7,905 nt of DNA from Deltaproteobacteria bacterium (GTDB lineage Bacteria; Desulfobacterota_B; Binatia; UBA9968): contig VBKY01000061.1 in assembly GCA_005879255.1 (NCBI GenBank), positions 2,544-10,448 of the forward strand, written 5' to 3'. A model generated the notes under the pieces. The model made no database searches, was not told the origin of the DNA, and was given only the letters and a program-made list of their open reading frames with translations. Numbering within the stretch: position 1 is the stretch's first letter; each line of letters starts with the position of its first letter. Position numbers and translations under genes: made by a program. Positions 6,091 to 7,905 of the stretch are shown one piece after another.

Positions 6091-6125
6091 AAGAGTTTTC
6101 ACACAGTCTGACGAAGCATATGGGT

Positions 6126-6158
6126 CTTTTTCAGCAGCCTGCTAGAATTCAAAAGGAG
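6126..6158 (+). promoter_or_regulatory. Small palindrome beside the ribosome binding site of the CapA-like gene
   Basis: AGCAGCCTGCT (6133-6143) is a perfect 11-nt palindrome with a single central base. CTTTT (6126-6130) can pair with AAAAG (6151-6155), which overlaps the AAGGAG Shine-Dalgarno site (6153-6158) lying 5 nt before ATG 6164. A fold covering part of the ribosome site is possible. The Shine-Dalgarno itself is clear; the regulatory fold is inference. Confidence 0.35.
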
Positions 6159-6163
6159 CTTTC

Positions 6164-7216
6164 ATGAGCGACGAAATCGTTGAACTGGCTCTGGTCGGCG
6201 ACGTCTACGTTCAACGTCCGGACCCGGACTCGACGTTCGCCCACGTCGGAAAGTACTTGAGAGCGGCGGACATCGCCTTCGGCAATCTAGAGACGGTCGT
6301 TGCCGATGTGGAGCACCTCGACGGAGGTGGCCACGGCCCGCGAACCGACGAGTGGATGATCGGCGCCTACGTGAACGCGGGTTTCAAGGTGATGAATCTC
6401 GCCAACAATCCGAGCATGTATCGAGGCGTAAAGGGATTACTACGCACTATGGAAGTGTTGGACAAAGCCGGGATCGCGTACGGTGGCGGCGGAAAAAATC
6501 TCCAAGCAGCGCAGCGCCCGGCCGTGGTGGAAAAAAAAGGAGTCAAGGTTGCCTTTGTTTGTCGCACTTCGGTTTGCACCATTGATGCGGCCGCAACCGC
6601 GCTACGCGCCGGTCTCGCGGTCGTGCGGGTTGCCACCGCGTACGAGGCACCGCCTCTTTTGCCAAAAGAAGTCCCGGGGGCGCCGCCGATCATCCATACG
6701 ATTCCCAATGCCGCAGACGTCGAAGCATTGCGCCAGGATATTTCCGCGGCCAAAGACGGCGCGGATGTCGTGGTTGTTTCATGGCACTGGGGAATTTCGC
6801 CCTACAGCGGCGGGAAAGGCGAGCTCGTGGGGTACCAAAAAGAAATGGCCCATCTTGCGGTGGATGCCGGCGCCGATCTCGTCGTCGGGCACCATCCTCA
6901 TCTCGTGCAGCCCATCGAAGTGTACAAAGGAAAATCGATTTTTTATTCTCTCGCCAACTTCGTTCACGACGGGCCATCTTTCAGGGGTAAGAAACAAGAC
7001 ACGATCCTGGCGCGTTGCCGCATACACAGCGGCAAAATCAGTGAAGTTTGTTTCGTTCCCGGCCGCATCAACGAGCAGAATCAGCCAGTGCTGCTGAAGC
7101 CGGCCGAGGCCCCGGAACTGCTGCGTCATGTTCGAGAAGTTTCGGCCGCGTTCGGAACCGTCTTCCAGATTAGAGAGGGAGAGGTGGCTGTCGTAACCGA
7201 GACGGCGATTCGATGA
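6164..7216 (+). CDS. CapA / poly-gamma-glutamate biosynthesis-type protein (metallophosphatase fold)
   Basis: A 350-residue protein matching the PGA_cap (CapA) family, a calcineurin-like metallophosphatase fold. Motifs in order: LVGDV (10-14, D13), FGNLET (39-44), NLANNPSMYRG (78-88), YGGGGKNLQAAQRPA (106-120), VVSWHWG (204-210), VGHHPHLVQPIEVYKGKSIF (241-260) and YSLANFVHDG (261-270). All are the expected metal-site blocks, except that the usual LANNH is LANNP (P83 in place of His). No signal peptide or membrane anchor is seen, unlike CapA proteins of capsule operons, and no capsule ligase genes are nearby, so a capsule role is doubtful; a hydrolase or phosphatase in this catabolic locus is an alternative. 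AAGGAG lies 5 nt before ATG 6164. The gene follows a repeat-rich gap and is probably transcribed separately from SBP-2. Confidence 0.9.
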   Translation: MSDEIVELALVGDVYVQRPDPDSTFAHVGKYLRAADIAFGNLETVVADVEHLDGGGHGPRTDEWMIGAYVNAGFKVMNLANNPSMYRGVKGLLRTMEVLDKAGIAYGGGGKNLQAAQRPAVVEKKGVKVAFVCRTSVCTIDAAATALRAGLAVVRVATAYEAPPLLPKEVPGAPPIIHTIPNAADVEALRQDISAAKDGADVVVVSWHWGISPYSGGKGELVGYQKEMAHLAVDAGADLVVGHHPHLVQPIEVYKGKSIFYSLANFVHDGPSFRGKKQDTILARCRIHSGKISEVCFVPGRINEQNQPVLLKPAEAPELLRHVREVSAAFGTVFQIREGEVAVVTETAIR

Positions 7217-7265
7217 AGCGCAATATTTCGACGCGTCTGCTGGAAAGATGCGAGTTGGCTCAGCC

Positions 7266-7292
7266 TTGACGGCGCGAGCGGCGCTGTAATAG
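7266..7292 (+). promoter_or_regulatory. Possible sigma-70-like promoter of the second amidohydrolase
   Basis: TTGACG (7266-7271) matches the -35 consensus at five of six positions. TAATAG (7287-7292), 15 bp downstream, is a weak -10 candidate, and AATAGT at 16 bp is an alternative. The spacing is short and the match incomplete. The position, 78 nt before ATG 7370 in a 153-nt gap, is reasonable. Confidence 0.22.
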
Positions 7293-7310
7293 TTTCGAAA
7301 AAAACAAACT

Positions 7311-7322
7311 CTTTGATCAAAG
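7311..7322. promoter_or_regulatory. Perfect 12-bp palindrome, possible operator
   Basis: CTTTGATCAAAG is a perfect palindrome 47 nt before ATG 7370 and just downstream of the possible promoter, where a repressor could act. It lies in an AT-rich stretch unlike the surrounding sequence. No regulator gene is in the window, so the binding protein is unknown. Confidence 0.35.
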
Positions 7323-7369
7323 TTGAGCTGCAAGGAATTTTATTGAGCTACGGAAAGTGAGGGATTCGC

Positions 7370-7905
7370 ATGTCCGAGATTATTTCGGCCGATTGTCATT
7401 TGGATTTTTGGTATTTGCCCGGAGATCTTTTTGTCTCTGAGGCGCCCGCGTCCTGGAAAGAGCGGATGCCGAGAGTTGAAAACACCGATAGCGGGCGCGC
7501 TTGGGTTCATAAAGGCAAGATCATCCGCTACGTCGGCGATGTCGGACTGGGTAGAGAAAACGTCCGCCATGATCGCGTCACGATGTCGGTGCGCCTGCGC
7601 AGAAAAGCGCGCACCGGCCTTTACTCGGATGCCGTGAACGGCGTATTCAGGCCGGCTTCGCCGGAGCACAGAATCAAAGACCAGGAACGGGACGGTGTGG
7701 GAGCCGAGGTCATCTACGGTATTTTGGGACTGAGCCGCCGGATTCAGGACGGTGAGACCATGGGGGTGGTCTTTCGCATCTACAACGATTTTGCGATGCA
7801 GTTCCGCAAGTTCAATCCGGACCGATTTGCACCTCTGGCGTGCCTGCCCAACCATGACCCCAAAGCAGGCGCCGAGGAGTTGCGGCGCATCGCCAAGCTC
7901 GGGCT
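7370..7905 (+). CDS. Amidohydrolase family 2 protein, N-terminal part (runs off the window)
   Basis: This frame is open from ATG 7370 to the last base, giving 178 complete residues without a stop. GAGG (7359-7362) lies 7 nt before the ATG. The N-terminus IISADCHLD carries the DxH metal motif (D8, H10), matching ISADSHLE of the enzyme at 3581. Further shared landmarks are EHRIKDQERDGVGAEVIYG (99-117), YND (138-140) and NPDRFAPLACLPN (149-161), in the same order as in the full-length relative. The rest of the barrel, including the later metal ligands, lies outside. It differs clearly from the first amidohydrolase, so a different substrate or a consecutive step is plausible. No signal peptide is seen. 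The substrate is unknown. Confidence 0.88.
   Translation, partial: MSEIISADCHLDFWYLPGDLFVSEAPASWKERMPRVENTDSGRAWVHKGKIIRYVGDVGLGRENVRHDRVTMSVRLRRKARTGLYSDAVNGVFRPASPEHRIKDQERDGVGAEVIYGILGLSRRIQDGETMGVVFRIYNDFAMQFRKFNPDRFAPLACLPNHDPKAGAEELRRIAKLG

Larger units (their letters stand above)
5978..6110. repeat. MITE-like element with perfect 17-bp terminal inverted repeats (element 2)
   Basis: CAGACTGTGTGAAAACT (5978-5994) and its exact reverse complement AGTTTTCACACAGTCTG (6094-6110) bound a 133-bp segment with no coding capacity for a transposase. A possible 3-bp direct repeat CGA flanks it (5975-5977 and 6112-6114, one base outside the right end), too short to prove a target duplication. The interior carries two further hairpins (5996-6027, 6064-6085). 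The terminal core CAGACTGTGT recurs at the right end of element 1. A non-autonomous insertion-sequence derivative is the likeliest explanation. Confidence 0.7.
5834..6163. other. Gene-free gap with a periodic palindrome and an inverted-repeat element
   Basis: These 330 nt between SBP-2 and the CapA-like gene hold no credible gene. In order they contain a weak GC hairpin (5848-5878), a 7-bp-periodic palindrome (5883-5947), an inverted-repeat element with perfect 17-bp ends (5978-6110), and a small palindrome just before the CapA-like ribosome binding site (6133-6143). A frame open from about 5904 to 6167 only translates these repeats. The arrangement parallels that of the gap at 1379-1720. Confidence 0.8.

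Noticed and set aside
5904..6167. 87-codon + strand frame ending at the CapA-like start
   Set aside because: It is made of the periodic palindrome and element 2 and has no protein signature.
6779..7333. 184-codon minus-strand frame opposite the CapA-like gene
   Set aside because: It overlaps the conserved CapA motifs on the + strand and shows no recognisable domain.
7340..7855. 171-codon minus-strand frame opposite the second amidohydrolase
   Set aside because: The + strand encodes a clear amidohydrolase N-terminus with a DxH motif; the antisense frame shows no family features.

Overview
The window looks like a metabolic and transport region from an uncultured, moderately GC-rich Gram-negative-type bacterium. 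Broad-specificity amidohydrolases, MmgE/PrpD proteins and Fe/polyamine-type ABC importers together are common in soil and sediment lineages such as Deltaproteobacteria-like, Tectomicrobia or NC10/Rokubacteria-like groups. That placement is only an inference from gene content and from the style of the intergenic repeats. No rRNA, tRNA, phage or defence gene was seen. All credible genes are on the + strand.

Layout: (1) 1-276, the C-terminus of an MmgE/PrpD-family protein. (2) 320-1378, a periplasmic solute-binding protein (SBP-1). (3) 1379-1720, a gene-free gap filled with nested inverted repeats. (4) 1721-3523, a fused two-domain ABC permease, followed closely by (5) 3581-4750, an amidohydrolase-2 family enzyme, and (6) 4772-5833, a second solute-binding protein (SBP-2). 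SBP-2 is about 74% identical to SBP-1 by hand alignment of 310 residues. (7) 5834-6163, a second gene-free gap holding a 7-bp-periodic palindrome and an inverted-repeat element with perfect 17-bp ends. (8) 6164-7216, a CapA/poly-gamma-glutamate-type metallophosphatase-fold protein. (9) 7370 to the window end, the N-terminal part of a second amidohydrolase.

How the genes may work together: two SBPs probably deliver related small substrates to the one permease, and the amidohydrolase encoded between permease and SBP-2 probably processes the imported compound. The ATPase needed for transport is not in the window. MmgE/PrpD, CapA-like and the second amidohydrolase may belong to the same catabolic neighbourhood. 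The substrate cannot be read from the sequence.

I see no convincing wholly new system. The most unusual material is non-coding. Both large gaps combine short-period repeats arranged as long palindromes (9-bp period in the first, 7-bp in the second) with inverted-repeat elements whose ends share the core CAGACTGTGT. Other points worth checking are the duplicated SBP flanking the permease/enzyme pair, a His-to-Pro change in a core motif of the CapA-like protein, and a perfect 12-bp palindrome upstream of the second amidohydrolase.
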